Shown here: one piece after another, positions 27,196-35,876 of the stretch
Layout: each line of letters begins with the position of its first letter
How positions within the stretch are numbered: position 1 is the first letter of the stretch
DNA from: Mycolicibacterium chlorophenolicum
GTDB taxonomy: Bacteria > Actinomycetota > Actinomycetes > Mycobacteriales > Mycobacteriaceae
Assembly (NCBI RefSeq): GCF_001044235.1
Contig: NZ_JYNL01000020.1
Location: 489,111-553,110, forward strand
DNA length: 64,000 bases
Reading direction: 5' to 3'
Position numbers and translations under genes: made by a program
The notes under the pieces: model-generated
Seen by the model: only the letters and a program-made list of their open reading frames with translations
The model's database searches: none
What the model was told of the DNA's origin: nothing

Positions 27196-27927
27196 TCAGT
27201 CCAGGAATCCGTGAAGAAGGGCGGCCGAGCCCCAGACGTGGGCCGTCATCGTCTGCGCGGCACGCTCCGCGTCCCCGGCCAGGATCGCCAGCACGATCGC
27301 TTCGTGCTGCTCGTCGGAGTGGGCGATGTTGCGCGCCAGCAGCGGGATGCAGTCGAGGAGTTCGTTGAGCCGCATCCGGTTCTGCGCGACGAGCGGGACC
27401 AGCGAGGGCACGCCGGCGGCCTCGGCGATCGCCAGGTGCAGCCGCGAGTCCAGCCGGCGGTAGTCCTCCGGCGCGGCACCGCGGACATCGGCGAGCCGGC
27501 TCCACAGCGCCTCCCGGTCGGCGGCGGTCAGCGTCCGCCCCGCCGCCATCCGGGCCGCCCCCACCTCGAGGATCTCCCGCAGCCGCATCGCGTCGGTGAT
27601 CTCGGCTTCGCTGAAGCGGGCCTCGTCCGGTCGGGGTGCCGGTAACGCGTCGGCCAGGAAGGTGCCGCCGTAGCGGCCGCGGCGCGACACCAGGTAGCCG
27701 GCGTCGGCGAGCGACTTGATCGCCTCCCGCACGGTGTCGCGGCTGACGCCCAGCCGGGCGGCGAGTTCCCGCTCCGGCGGCAGGGATTCGCCCGGGGAGA
27801 GCACCCCCAGGCGAATCGTCTGCAGCAGCCGCTCGACGGTGTCCTCGAAGGCGTTGAGCGGCCGCACCGGACGCAGCAGCGCCTCGCTGGCGGTCTGCTC
27901 TTCGTGCGCGTCCGGCTCGGCCGTCAT
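27196..27927 (-). CDS. GntR-family regulator, FadR/FCD subfamily
   Basis: 243 aa. Winged helix at about 22-95 (VERLLQTIRLGVLSPGESLPPERELAARLGVSRDTVREAIKSLADAGYLVSRRGRYGGTF). The FCD effector domain follows (MRLREILEVGAARMAAG; RRLDSRLHLAIAEAAGVPSLV; SDEQHEAIVLAILAGDAERAAQTMTAHV), with the Asp and His residues that usually form its metal/carboxylate site. ATG 27927 is 2 nt after the SDR stop, so it is the last gene of the gamma-glutamyl operon and probably its sensor. Such proteins usually repress their own operon until a carboxylic intermediate accumulates. Confidence 0.9.
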   Translation of the reverse strand: MTAEPDAHEEQTASEALLRPVRPLNAFEDTVERLLQTIRLGVLSPGESLPPERELAARLGVSRDTVREAIKSLADAGYLVSRRGRYGGTFLADALPAPRPDEARFSEAEITDAMRLREILEVGAARMAAGRTLTAADREALWSRLADVRGAAPEDYRRLDSRLHLAIAEAAGVPSLVPLVAQNRMRLNELLDCIPLLARNIAHSDEQHEAIVLAILAGDAERAAQTMTAHVWGSAALLHGFLD

Positions 27928-27929
27928 GC

Positions 27930-28703
27930 TTACAGCGGCGTCACGTATGCGGAGCTGATCCCGCCATCGACGAGGAAGGACGACCCCGTGATGAACGACG
28001 CGTCGTCGCTGGCGAGGAACGCCACCGCGGCCGCGAGTTCCTCCGGTTCGGCGAACCGGCCGACGGGCACGTGCACCAGCCGGCGCGCGGCGCGCTCGGG
28101 ATCCTTGGCGAACAACTCCTTGAGCAGCGGGGTGTTGACCGGCCCCGGGCACAGCGCGTTGACCCGGATGCCCTGCCGGGCGTACTGCACGCCCAGCTCC
28201 CGCGACATCGCCAGTACGCCGCCCTTCGAGGCGGTGTAGGAGATCTGCGAGGTCGCCGACCCCATCACCGCGACGAACGACGCGGTGTTGATGATCGAGC
28301 CCTTCTGCGCCGGAACCATGTGCCGCAGTGCGGCTTTGCAGCACAGGAACACCGACTTGAGGTTGACGTCCTGCACCCGCTGCCACGCGTCGATGCTGGT
28401 GTTCTCGATCAGGTCGTCGTCGGGCGGCGAGATGCCGGCGTTGTTGAACGCGATGTCGACCCCGCCGTGCACGTCGACGGCCGTGTCGAACAACTGGTCC
28501 ACCGCCACCGGATCGGCGACGTCGACTTCCACGAACGTCACGTTGAGATCGTTGGCGACGGACTTGCCGGTGGTGGGATCCAGGTCCCCGATGACGACGA
28601 TGGCGCCTTCGGCCTGCATCCGTTTGGCGGTTGCCAGCCCGATGCCGCTGGCGCCGCCGGTGATCACGGCGACCTTGCCTGCCAGACGCTGGGTCAGATC
28701 CAT
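27930..28703 (-). CDS. Short-chain dehydrogenase/reductase
   Basis: 257-aa classical SDR. VAVITGGASGIGLATAKRM is the NAD-binding TGxxxGxG motif, FNNAGISPP the NNAG motif, and SYTASKGGVLAM the catalytic YxxxK. GPVNTPLLKELF follows, and the C-terminus FLVDGGISSAYVTPL is typical. NIDLDP-type residues after beta-2 (IGDLDP) suggest NAD rather than NADP. Its start shares one base with the ALDH stop (TGATG). In the gamma-glutamyl-ethanolamide scheme it would oxidise the alcohol to the aldehyde used by the neighbouring ALDH; this is inference from context. Confidence 0.88.
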   Translation of the reverse strand: MDLTQRLAGKVAVITGGASGIGLATAKRMQAEGAIVVIGDLDPTTGKSVANDLNVTFVEVDVADPVAVDQLFDTAVDVHGGVDIAFNNAGISPPDDDLIENTSIDAWQRVQDVNLKSVFLCCKAALRHMVPAQKGSIINTASFVAVMGSATSQISYTASKGGVLAMSRELGVQYARQGIRVNALCPGPVNTPLLKELFAKDPERAARRLVHVPVGRFAEPEELAAAVAFLASDDASFITGSSFLVDGGISSAYVTPL

Positions 28704-30073
28704 CAGTGCTCCTCCTGAACAGCTATGAAGACGTTCTTGGTCTCGGTGAACGACAGCGGGGCGTCGGGGCCGAGTTCGCGGCCCAGACCTGATTGCTTGA
28801 AGCCGCCGAACGGCGTGCTGTAGCGCACCGACGAGTGCGAGTTGACCGACAGATTGCCCGATTCCACGGCGCGCGAGACCCGCAGCGCCCGGGACACGTT
28901 CTCGGTCCAGATCGAGCCGGACAGCCCGTAGGGGGTGTCGTTGGCCAACGCGATCGCGTCCGCCTCGTGGTCGAACGGCAGCACCGTCACGACCGGACCG
29001 AAGATCTCCTCGGTGACCGTGCGGTCGTCGCGCGGCGGCGTCAGCACCGTGGGCGGGAACCAGTATCCGGGACCCGTGGGCGCATCGCCGCGGAACGCCA
29101 CCGGCGCCCCGTCGGGGACATAACCGGCCACGGACTCCCAGTGCGCCTTGGACACGAGCGGACCCATCTCGGTGCCCTCGGCGCGCGGATCGCCCACCAC
29201 GACGCCCTTGACGGCAGGCTCGAACAGTTCCATGAACCGATCGAAGACATTGCGCTGCACCAGGATCCGGCTGCGGGCGCAGCAGTCCTGACCCGAGTTG
29301 TCGAACACGCCGTACGGCGCGGTGGCGGCGGCGCGCTCGAGGTCGCAGTCGTCGAACACGATGTTGGCGCTCTTGCCGCCCAGCTCGAGCGTGACACGCT
29401 TGACCTGCTGCGCCGCGCCGGCCATCACCCGGGTGCCGACCTCGGTGGAACCCGTGAACACGATCTTGCGGACGTCGGGATGGCTGACGAAGCGCTCCCC
29501 GACCACCGAGCCCCGACCGGGCACGACCTGGAACAGATCAGCCGGCAGGCCGGCCTCGACGGCGAGTTCGCCGAGCCGGATCGTGGTCAGCGGGGTCCAC
29601 TCCGCCGGCTTGACCAGCACCGCGTTCCCGGCGGCCAGCGCGGGCGCGAACCCCCACGACGCAATGGTCATCGGGAAATTCCACGGGGTGATGACGCCGA
29701 CCACGCCCAGCGGTTCGTTGAAGGTGACGTCCAGGCCGCCGGCCACCGGAATCTGCTTGCCGGACAACCGTTCCGGGCTCGCCGAGTAGTACTGCAGCAC
29801 GTCGCGGACGTGGCCCGCCTCCCAGCGGGCGTTGCCGATCGGATGCCCGGAGTTGGCGACCTCGAGCTGGGCCAGCTCCTCGACGTGGGCGTCGACCACC
29901 GCGGCGAACGCGCGCAGCGCCGCCGCCCGCTCCGCCGGGGCCTGCCGGGCCCACTGCCGCTGCGCCGCCCGGGCGCGGGCCACCGCGTCGTCGACCCCGG
30001 CCTCGTCGGTCTGCTCGACGGTGCGCAGCAGTTCCTCGGTCGCGGGGTTGATCACATCGCTGGTCGTCGTCAT
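28703..30073 (-). CDS. NAD(P)-dependent aldehyde dehydrogenase
   Basis: 456 aa. FNEPLGVVGVITPWNFPMTIASWGFAPALAAGN, VTLELGGKSANIVFDDCD (general-base Glu) and DNSGQDCCARSRILV (nucleophilic Cys in GQDC) are canonical. The C-terminal PFGGFKQSGLGRELG is complete. It is about 30 residues shorter at the N-terminus than PuuC. ATG 30073 overlaps the puuD-like stop (ATGA). It probably converts a gamma-glutamyl-aminoaldehyde to the acid, which the class I amidotransferase-like hydrolase then cleaves. The open frame above 30073 is a shadow and rejected. Confidence 0.92.
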   Translation of the reverse strand: MTTTSDVINPATEELLRTVEQTDEAGVDDAVARARAAQRQWARQAPAERAAALRAFAAVVDAHVEELAQLEVANSGHPIGNARWEAGHVRDVLQYYSASPERLSGKQIPVAGGLDVTFNEPLGVVGVITPWNFPMTIASWGFAPALAAGNAVLVKPAEWTPLTTIRLGELAVEAGLPADLFQVVPGRGSVVGERFVSHPDVRKIVFTGSTEVGTRVMAGAAQQVKRVTLELGGKSANIVFDDCDLERAAATAPYGVFDNSGQDCCARSRILVQRNVFDRFMELFEPAVKGVVVGDPRAEGTEMGPLVSKAHWESVAGYVPDGAPVAFRGDAPTGPGYWFPPTVLTPPRDDRTVTEEIFGPVVTVLPFDHEADAIALANDTPYGLSGSIWTENVSRALRVSRAVESGNLSVNSHSSVRYSTPFGGFKQSGLGRELGPDAPLSFTETKNVFIAVQEEH

Positions 30074-30846
30074 ACGCTCACTTTCTGGGCTTTCTGGGAT
30101 GCGTGTGCTGCTGCGGCGCCGACCAGACCCGCGAACAGCCGCAGGTCGTCCAGCCGCTCTTCGGGATGCCATTGCACGGCCACCACCCACCGGCCTGGGT
30201 GGCTCTCCCGGTCGACCTCGACGGCCTCGATCACTCCGTCGCTGTCGGAGGCGCTGACGATCAGGCCGTCGCCCAGCCGGTCGATGGCCTGGTGGTGGTA
30301 GCACTGCGCCTCGGTGTCCGGTCCGACCATCTCCGCCACCCGGGTGCCGGAGACGGTGGTGATCGTCGAGGTGGAGAACACCGCGTTGCCCTGCTGGTGG
30401 CGGGTGTGGCCGACGACATCGGGCAGATGTTGGTGCAGCGTTCCGCCGAGCGCGACGTTGAGCACCTGCGCGCCCCGGCAGATGCCGAGCACCGGGACGC
30501 CGCGGCGCAGCGCCGCCTGCAGCAGCGCCAACTCGAAGGCGTCGCGGGTGCGGCTGTCGGCGACCGGCTCGTCGGTGGCGGGATGGCGCTCGCTGCCGTA
30601 GGCCGCCGGGTCGACGTCGCGCCCGCCGGTGATGATCAGCCCGTCGAGTCCATCGAGCACGCGGTCGGCGATGGCGTCGTCCACCGGCTGCGGCGGCAGC
30701 AGCACCGAGATGCCGCCTGCCAGGCCGATGCCCTCGAAGTAGATCGCAGGCAGGAAACTGGCCCGCACGTCCCACACACCGGTCTGTGCCTGCTGCAGGT
30801 AGGTGGTCAGCCCGATCACCGGGCGAAGGGCGTCACAGTCGCTCAA
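30070..30846 (-). CDS. Gamma-glutamyl hydrolase, class I amidotransferase fold (PuuD-like)
   Basis: 258 aa. The catalytic triad is visible: Cys123 in VLGICRGAQVLNV, and His227 and Glu229 in VVAVQWHPEE. DGLIITGGRDVDPAAYG, HRHP..DE..SRTRDAFELALLQ and LPDVVGHTRHQQG match the PuuD/peptidase C26 family, which hydrolyses gamma-glutamyl amides (gamma-Glu-GABA in the putrescine route). The start is probably TTG 30846, overlapping the end of the ligase gene by 14 nt. Substrate depends on the amine fed to the ligase: GABA, glycine or another amino acid would be released with glutamate. Confidence 0.9.
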   Translation of the reverse strand: MSDCDALRPVIGLTTYLQQAQTGVWDVRASFLPAIYFEGIGLAGGISVLLPPQPVDDAIADRVLDGLDGLIITGGRDVDPAAYGSERHPATDEPVADSRTRDAFELALLQAALRRGVPVLGICRGAQVLNVALGGTLHQHLPDVVGHTRHQQGNAVFSTSTITTVSGTRVAEMVGPDTEAQCYHHQAIDRLGDGLIVSASDSDGVIEAVEVDRESHPGRWVVAVQWHPEERLDDLRLFAGLVGAAAAHASQKAQKVSV

Positions 30847-32197
30847 AGCCGCGCATCCTTTCCCAATCCGTCACCGCGGCGTTGAAGGCCTTGAGCTCCA
30901 CGCGCGCGTAGTTGAGGTAGTGGTCGACGACGTCGTCACCGAAGGCGTCCCGCGCGACCTTCGAGTTGTCGAACAGCTCGACGGCCTCGGCCAGCGTCGT
31001 CGGCAGCCGTTCGGCACCGCTGGTGTAGGCGTTGCCGGACAACGCTTCGGGTAGCTCGAGCTCGTTCTCGATGCCGTACAGGCCGCCGGCGATCAGCGCC
31101 GAGACCGCGAGGTACTGGTTGACGTCGCCGCCCGGCGCCCGGTTCTCCATCCGCATCGCCGCGCCATGGCCGACCACCCGCAGCGAGCACGTGCGGTTGT
31201 CGAAGCCCCACGCGATCGCCGTCGGGGCGAAGCTGCCCTCGGCGAACCGCTTGTAGGAGTTGACGTTCGGCGCGTAACACAGGCTCAGCTCCCGCATGGT
31301 GGCGAGCTGGCCGGCGATGAAGCTGCGGAACAGCGGCGTCATGCCGTCCTCGGCGTCCTCGTCGGCGAACACGGCGCTGCCGTCCTCGCCGCGCAGCGAG
31401 ATGTGGATGTGGCAGCTGTTGCCTTCGCGCTCATCGAATTTCGCCATGAACGTCAGGCTCTTGCCGTGCTGATCGGCGATCTCCTTGGCGCCGTTGCGGT
31501 AGATCGTGTGGTTGTCACACGTGGTGCGCGCGTGGTCGTAGCGGAATCCGATCTCCTGCTGGCCGAGGTTGCACTCCCCCTTGACGCCTTCGCAGTACAT
31601 GCCCGCGCCGTCCATGCCGAGCCGGATGTCGCGCAGCAGCGGCTCCATCCGGGTCGAGGCCAGCATCGCGTAATCGATGTTGTAATCGGTGGCCGGGGTG
31701 AGGCCCTTGTAGCCGGCCGCCCAAGCCCCGCGAAAGGTGTCGTCGAAGACCATGAACTCGAGTTCGGTGGCGGCGTAGGGCACCAGGCCGCGCTCGGAGA
31801 GCCGGTCGATCTGACGGTTGAGGATGCTGCGCGGCGCCTGGGTCACCGGCCGGCCGTCGGTCCACGAGAGGTCGGCCATCACCAGCGCGGTGCCGGGCAG
31901 CCACGGCACCAGCCGCAGCGTGGCGAAATCGGGGGTCATCACCATGTCGCCGTAGCCGGTCTCCCAGCTGGAGATCGCGTACCCGTCGACGGTGTTGTTG
32001 TCGACGTCGACGGCCAGCAGGTAGTTGCAGGCTTCCGCGCCGTGGTCGGCGGTGTCCTCGACGAACAGCCGCGCCGAGAGGCGCTTGCCGGTCAGCCGGC
32101 CCTGCATGTCGCAGAACGCGACGATCACCGTGTCGATGTCCCCCGCCTCGACCAGCTTCTCCAGCTCAGATCGCGACAGCATGCCCCGTGTGCCCAT
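30833..32197 (-). CDS. Glutamine-synthetase-like gamma-glutamyl amine ligase (GlnA4/PuuA-like)
   Basis: 454 aa of the GS I superfamily but of the amine-ligating branch. TVIVAFCDMQGRLTGKRLSARLF opens the beta-grasp. PYAATELEFMVFDD, GECNLGQQEIGFRYD, FMAKFDEREGNSCHIHISL and RVVGHGAAMRMENRAPGGDVNQYLAVSA carry metal, ATP and glutamate residues. The Tyr adenylylation loop of housekeeping GS is absent. It adds glutamate to a primary amine (polyamine or ethanolamine) as the first step of the operon; position matches H37Rv Rv2860c (glnA4). ATG 32197 follows a GAGGAATGGGG stretch. It is first gene of the 12-kb minus cluster. Confidence 0.9.
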   Translation of the reverse strand: MGTRGMLSRSELEKLVEAGDIDTVIVAFCDMQGRLTGKRLSARLFVEDTADHGAEACNYLLAVDVDNNTVDGYAISSWETGYGDMVMTPDFATLRLVPWLPGTALVMADLSWTDGRPVTQAPRSILNRQIDRLSERGLVPYAATELEFMVFDDTFRGAWAAGYKGLTPATDYNIDYAMLASTRMEPLLRDIRLGMDGAGMYCEGVKGECNLGQQEIGFRYDHARTTCDNHTIYRNGAKEIADQHGKSLTFMAKFDEREGNSCHIHISLRGEDGSAVFADEDAEDGMTPLFRSFIAGQLATMRELSLCYAPNVNSYKRFAEGSFAPTAIAWGFDNRTCSLRVVGHGAAMRMENRAPGGDVNQYLAVSALIAGGLYGIENELELPEALSGNAYTSGAERLPTTLAEAVELFDNSKVARDAFGDDVVDHYLNYARVELKAFNAAVTDWERMRGFERL

Positions 32198-32357
32198 CAG
32201 TGCCCCATTCCTCGCGGTCGTTTCCGTGCGCCGGCGTCCCACACCCGCACCAAACTGCCACGTTCAAAGGTAGGACGCCAGACCAATAGCGATCTATTCT
32301 CCCTTGTGGTGCCCGGCGCCGGCCGTCGCGCTGTTCTTCACACACAGGAGGTCTCCC
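32198..32357. promoter_or_regulatory. Divergent control region between the ligase and permease genes
   Basis: 160 nt between two divergent starts. It contains AATAG-CGAT-CTATT (32285-32298), a 5-4-5 inverted repeat roughly central between the genes and thus able to serve both directions. The permease side ends in AGGAGG (32346-32351). A GntR/FCD protein encoded at the operon end is a candidate binder. No known consensus was matched with confidence. Confidence 0.5.
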
Positions 32358-33929
32358 GTGCCCGAGGGCCACGAACACCTAGACGACGACGAGAGACACC
32401 TCGCGAGCCTGGGTTACACCCAGGAACTGTCGCGGTCCTGGTCGGGATTCAGCAACTTCGCGATCTCGTTCTCGATCATCTCGATCCTGGCCGGCTGCTT
32501 CACGTCGTTCGGCCTGGGCTGGAACAACGGCGGTCCGGCCGCCATCGCGTGGGGCTGGCCGATCGTGTCGGTCTTCATCCTCCTCATCGGGCTGTGCATG
32601 TCCGAGCTGGTGTCCGCCTATCCCACCTCGGGCGGGATCTATTGGTGGGCAGCCAAACTGGGCGGCCCGAAGGCGGGTTTCTACACCGGCTGGCTGAACC
32701 TGATCGGGCTGATCGCCATCCTGGCGTCGGTGGCCTACGGCAGTGCGACGTTCCTGGACCTGACCCTGGGCACCTTCAGCGAGTCCTGGCTGGCCGGCTA
32801 CAGCCTGACCCGCACCTTCATCATGTTCCTGGTCATCCTGGTCGTCGTGGCGACGATCAACATCTTCTCGTCGCACCTGCTCGCCGTCATCAACAACATC
32901 TCGGTGTGGTGGCACGTGGCCGGGGCCCTGGCGGTCGTCGCCATCCTGTGGCTGATCCCCGAACAGCACGCCAGCTTCTCCACGGTGTTCGCCACCACCG
33001 TCAACAACACGGGCTTCTTCGGCGGTTCCACGTCGGGCCTGACGTTCCTGCTGTTCGTCCTCCCGATGTCGGCGATCCTGACGCAGTACACGATCACCGG
33101 GTACGACGCATCGGCCCACCTGTCCGAAGAGACCAAGAGCGCCGCCGACGGCGCCGCCAAAGGCATCTGGCGCTCGATCCTCTACTCCGCCATCGGCGGC
33201 TGGATCCTGCTGCTGACCTTCCTGTTCGCCGTCCAGGACGTGGACGGCGTGACCGCGGGCGGCGGTGCCGTCGCCACGATCTTCACCCAGGCGATGGACT
33301 CCAAGTGGGTCGGCATCGTGCTGCTCGTCTCCACCGCCGGCCAACTGTTCTGCACCACCGCGTGCCAGACCAGTGCGTCGCGCATGCTGTTCGCGTTCAG
33401 CCGTGACCGCGCGGTGCCCGGCCATCAGCTGTGGTCGAAGCTCAGCGCGAGACGAGTGCCGGCCAACGCGGTGATGGTCACCGCGACCATCGCGGCGATC
33501 ATCACGCTGCCCGCCCTGGTCGAGGTGGACATCAACGGCGCGCCCGTCCCCGTCGCGTTCTTCGCCGTCGTCTCGATCGGCGTGGTCGGCCTGTACCTGT
33601 GCTTCGCGGTGCCGATCTACTTCCGGTGGAAGGCCGGCGACTCGTTCCCGCTGGGCCGGTGGAACCTCCGCGGGCACCACCGGTGGATGGCGCCGCTGGC
33701 CCTGATCGAGATCATCGTCACGTCGATCATCGCGATGTTCCCGACGTCGATCGGCGGCGCACCATGGGACCCCAGCTTCGAATGGAAGTTCGTCAACTAC
33801 ACCCCGCTCCTGGTCGGCGGCGTGCTGATCCTGCTCTACATCTACTGGCACGTGTCGGTGAAGAACTGGTTCACCGGCCCGATCAAGCAGGTCACGCTCT
33901 CGGACGACGAGCTGCGAGGGGTCTCCTGA
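32358..33929 (+). CDS. APC-superfamily amino acid/polyamine permease
   Basis: 523 aa with about 12 membrane helices. The opening LASLGYTQELSRSWSGFSNFAISFSIISILAGCFTSFGLGWNNGGPAAIAWGWPIV and the following MSELVSAYPTSGGIYWWAAKLGG are characteristic of the amino acid-choline/GABA permease (ACT) branch. GTG 32358 lies 6 nt after a perfect AGGAGG and is clearly the start; the upstream frame to 32304 is rejected. Divergent from the gamma-glutamyl operon, it probably imports the amine or amino acid that the operon degrades. The substrate (GABA, ethanolamine, choline or polyamine) is not readable from sequence. Confidence 0.88.
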   Translation: MPEGHEHLDDDERHLASLGYTQELSRSWSGFSNFAISFSIISILAGCFTSFGLGWNNGGPAAIAWGWPIVSVFILLIGLCMSELVSAYPTSGGIYWWAAKLGGPKAGFYTGWLNLIGLIAILASVAYGSATFLDLTLGTFSESWLAGYSLTRTFIMFLVILVVVATINIFSSHLLAVINNISVWWHVAGALAVVAILWLIPEQHASFSTVFATTVNNTGFFGGSTSGLTFLLFVLPMSAILTQYTITGYDASAHLSEETKSAADGAAKGIWRSILYSAIGGWILLLTFLFAVQDVDGVTAGGGAVATIFTQAMDSKWVGIVLLVSTAGQLFCTTACQTSASRMLFAFSRDRAVPGHQLWSKLSARRVPANAVMVTATIAAIITLPALVEVDINGAPVPVAFFAVVSIGVVGLYLCFAVPIYFRWKAGDSFPLGRWNLRGHHRWMAPLALIEIIVTSIIAMFPTSIGGAPWDPSFEWKFVNYTPLLVGGVLILLYIYWHVSVKNWFTGPIKQVTLSDDELRGVS

Positions 33930-33970
33930 GCTCGCTGTGACGCGGATCTCGATCTTGATGCTCTGATCGC

Positions 33971-33995
33971 GTTTGACCGCCCGGACCGGGGGTAA
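33971..33995 (+). promoter_or_regulatory. SigF-type promoter before the osmolyte operon
   Basis: GTTTGA (33971-33976) and GGGTAA (33990-33995) separated by 13 nt. Counted as GTTT-N15-GGGTA this fits the mycobacterial SigF consensus (GTTT-N15-17-GGGTA) and the related SigB consensus. It lies about 75 nt upstream of the GTG at 34071 in a 141-nt intergenic gap. A stress sigma factor fits osmoprotectant synthesis. Confidence 0.72.
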
Positions 33996-34057
33996 ACATC
34001 CCCATCGCCGGGCGTCGGAGCGCGGCTGCATGGACTGATCGGAACGCCGAAGCAGAG

Positions 34058-34071
34058 TAGGGTCGAACAGG
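34058..34071 (+). promoter_or_regulatory. Leaderless -10 box at the osmolyte amidotransferase start
   Basis: TAGGGT (34058-34063) ends 7 nt before the GTG at 34071. In mycobacteria this arrangement (TANNNT, then 6-8 nt, then a start codon at +1) marks leaderless SigA-type transcripts. No Shine-Dalgarno precedes the GTG, which supports this reading. The gene would then have two promoters, this one and the SigF-like site upstream. Confidence 0.6.
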
Positions 34072-35876
34072 TGTGTGGAGCCACCGGCGAGGTACGCCTC
34101 GACGGACAAAGCCCGGACGTGCCAGCCGTCACCGCGATGGCCGAGGTCATGGTGCCTCGCGGCCCCGATGCGGCGGGGGTGTGGTCCCAGGGCCGCGTCG
34201 CTCTCGGCCACCGCCGGCTCAAGATCATCGATCTCTCCGAGGCCGGCGCGCAACCGATGGTGGACGCCGAACTGGGACTGTCGATCGCCTGGAACGGCTG
34301 CATCTACAACTACGAGCAGTTGCGCGACGAACTGTCCGGCCACGGCTACCGCTTCTTCTCGCACAGCGACACCGAGGTCCTGATCAAGGCCTACCACCGG
34401 TGGGGTGACCGCTTCGTCGACCGCCTCAAGGGGATGTTCGCGTTCGCGATCGTCGAGCGCGACAGCGGCCGGGTACTGCTCGGGCGCGACCGCCTCGGCA
34501 TCAAGCCGCTGTATCTGTCCGAGACCGATGACCGCGTGCGGTTCGCGTCCTCGTTGCCGGCGCTGCTGGCGGGCGGCGACATCGACACCCGCATCGACCC
34601 CGTCGCGCTGCACCACTACATGACCTTCCACTCGGTGGTGCCCTCGCCGCGCACCATCCTGCGCGGCGTCAGCAAGCTGCCGCCGGCCTCGCTGATGGCG
34701 ATCGAACCCGACGGCACCCGCACCATCACCACGTACTGGGAGCCCGACTTCACCCGCCGCGATGACCGCGCCGACTGGTCCGAGAAGGACTGGGAGGACG
34801 CGGTTCTGGAGTCGCTGCGGGTGGCGGTCAAACGCAGGCTGGTCGCCGACGTGCCGGTCGGCTGCCTGCTCTCCGGCGGCGTCGACTCGAGCCTGATCGT
34901 CGGGCTGCTGGCCGAGGCGGGTCAGCACGGGCTGGCGACGTTCTCGATCGGCTTCGAGTCGGTCAACGGGGTGGCCGGTGACGAGTTCCGGTACTCCGAC
35001 ATCGTCGCCGAGCGGTTCGGCACCGACCACCACCAGATCCGCATCGACACCGCCCGGATGCTGCCCGCCCTCGACGGCGCGATCGGGGCGATGAGCGAGC
35101 CCATGGTCAGCCACGACTGCGTGGCCTTCTACCTGCTCAGCCAGGAGGTGGCCAAGCACGTCAAGGTCGTCCAGTCGGGTCAGGGCGCCGACGAGGTGTT
35201 CGCCGGTTACCACTGGTATCCCCCGATGGGCGAGCCCGCTGCGGCGTCGCTGGAGGGGTCCGTCGCCAGCTACCGCGCCGCGTTCTTCGACCGCGACCAG
35301 GCCGGCTATGCCGAACTGGTGTCGCGGAACTACCTCGCCGCCGACGACCCGAGTGAAGCGTTCATCACCGAGCACTTCGCCCGGGCAGGCGCGCAGACCG
35401 GCGTGGACCGCGCGCTGCGACTTGACACCACGGTGATGCTGGTCGACGATCCGGTCAAACGGGTCGACAACATGACGATGGCCTGGGGGCTCGAAGGCCG
35501 GGTGCCGTTCCTCGATCACGACCTGGTCGAACTCGCCGCCACCTGCCCCCCGCAGCTCAAGACCGCCCACGAAGGCAAGGGTGTGCTCAAACAGGCAGCG
35601 CGCCAGGTGATTCCGGCCGAGGTGATCGACCGGCCCAAAGGTTACTTCCCGGTGCCGGCGCTGACCCACCTCGAAGGGCCCTACCTCGATCTGGTCCGCG
35701 ATGCGCTGTACGCCCCGGCGGCCAAGGAGCGCGGGCTGTTCCGCCCCGAGGCTGTGGAGCGGCTGCTGGCCGACCCCAACGGCAGACTCACACCGCTGCG
35801 CGGCAACGAACTGTGGCAGATCGCGCTGCTCGAGTTGTGGCTGCAGAAGCACGGAATCACCGGGCCCGCCGCGTGA
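34071..35876 (+). CDS. N-acetylglutaminylglutamine amidotransferase (asparagine-synthase family)
   Basis: 601 aa. Cys2 (V/M-C-GATGEV) is the Ntn glutaminase nucleophile; RGPDAAGVW and AWNGCIYNYEQLRDEL belong to the glutaminase domain (1 to about 200). The synthetase domain has the PP-loop SGGVDSS at 268-274 and SGQGADEVFAGYHWYPP. The text fits the TIGR03104 family, which amidates N-acetylglutaminylglutamine to the osmolyte NAGGN. The next gene is its partner and overlaps by GTGA. The partner distinguishes it from AsnB or lasso/aminoglycoside amidotransferases. Start GTG 34071 is fixed by the required Cys2. Confidence 0.93.
   Translation: MCGATGEVRLDGQSPDVPAVTAMAEVMVPRGPDAAGVWSQGRVALGHRRLKIIDLSEAGAQPMVDAELGLSIAWNGCIYNYEQLRDELSGHGYRFFSHSDTEVLIKAYHRWGDRFVDRLKGMFAFAIVERDSGRVLLGRDRLGIKPLYLSETDDRVRFASSLPALLAGGDIDTRIDPVALHHYMTFHSVVPSPRTILRGVSKLPPASLMAIEPDGTRTITTYWEPDFTRRDDRADWSEKDWEDAVLESLRVAVKRRLVADVPVGCLLSGGVDSSLIVGLLAEAGQHGLATFSIGFESVNGVAGDEFRYSDIVAERFGTDHHQIRIDTARMLPALDGAIGAMSEPMVSHDCVAFYLLSQEVAKHVKVVQSGQGADEVFAGYHWYPPMGEPAAASLEGSVASYRAAFFDRDQAGYAELVSRNYLAADDPSEAFITEHFARAGAQTGVDRALRLDTTVMLVDDPVKRVDNMTMAWGLEGRVPFLDHDLVELAATCPPQLKTAHEGKGVLKQAARQVIPAEVIDRPKGYFPVPALTHLEGPYLDLVRDALYAPAAKERGLFRPEAVERLLADPNGRLTPLRGNELWQIALLELWLQKHGITGPAA

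Noticed and set aside
32379..35852. 1157-aa open frame on the minus strand across the permease and osmolyte genes
   Set aside because: It is antisense to two clearly identified genes. Its translation is rich in Arg, His, Asp and Val with no domain, typical of high-GC shadow frames.
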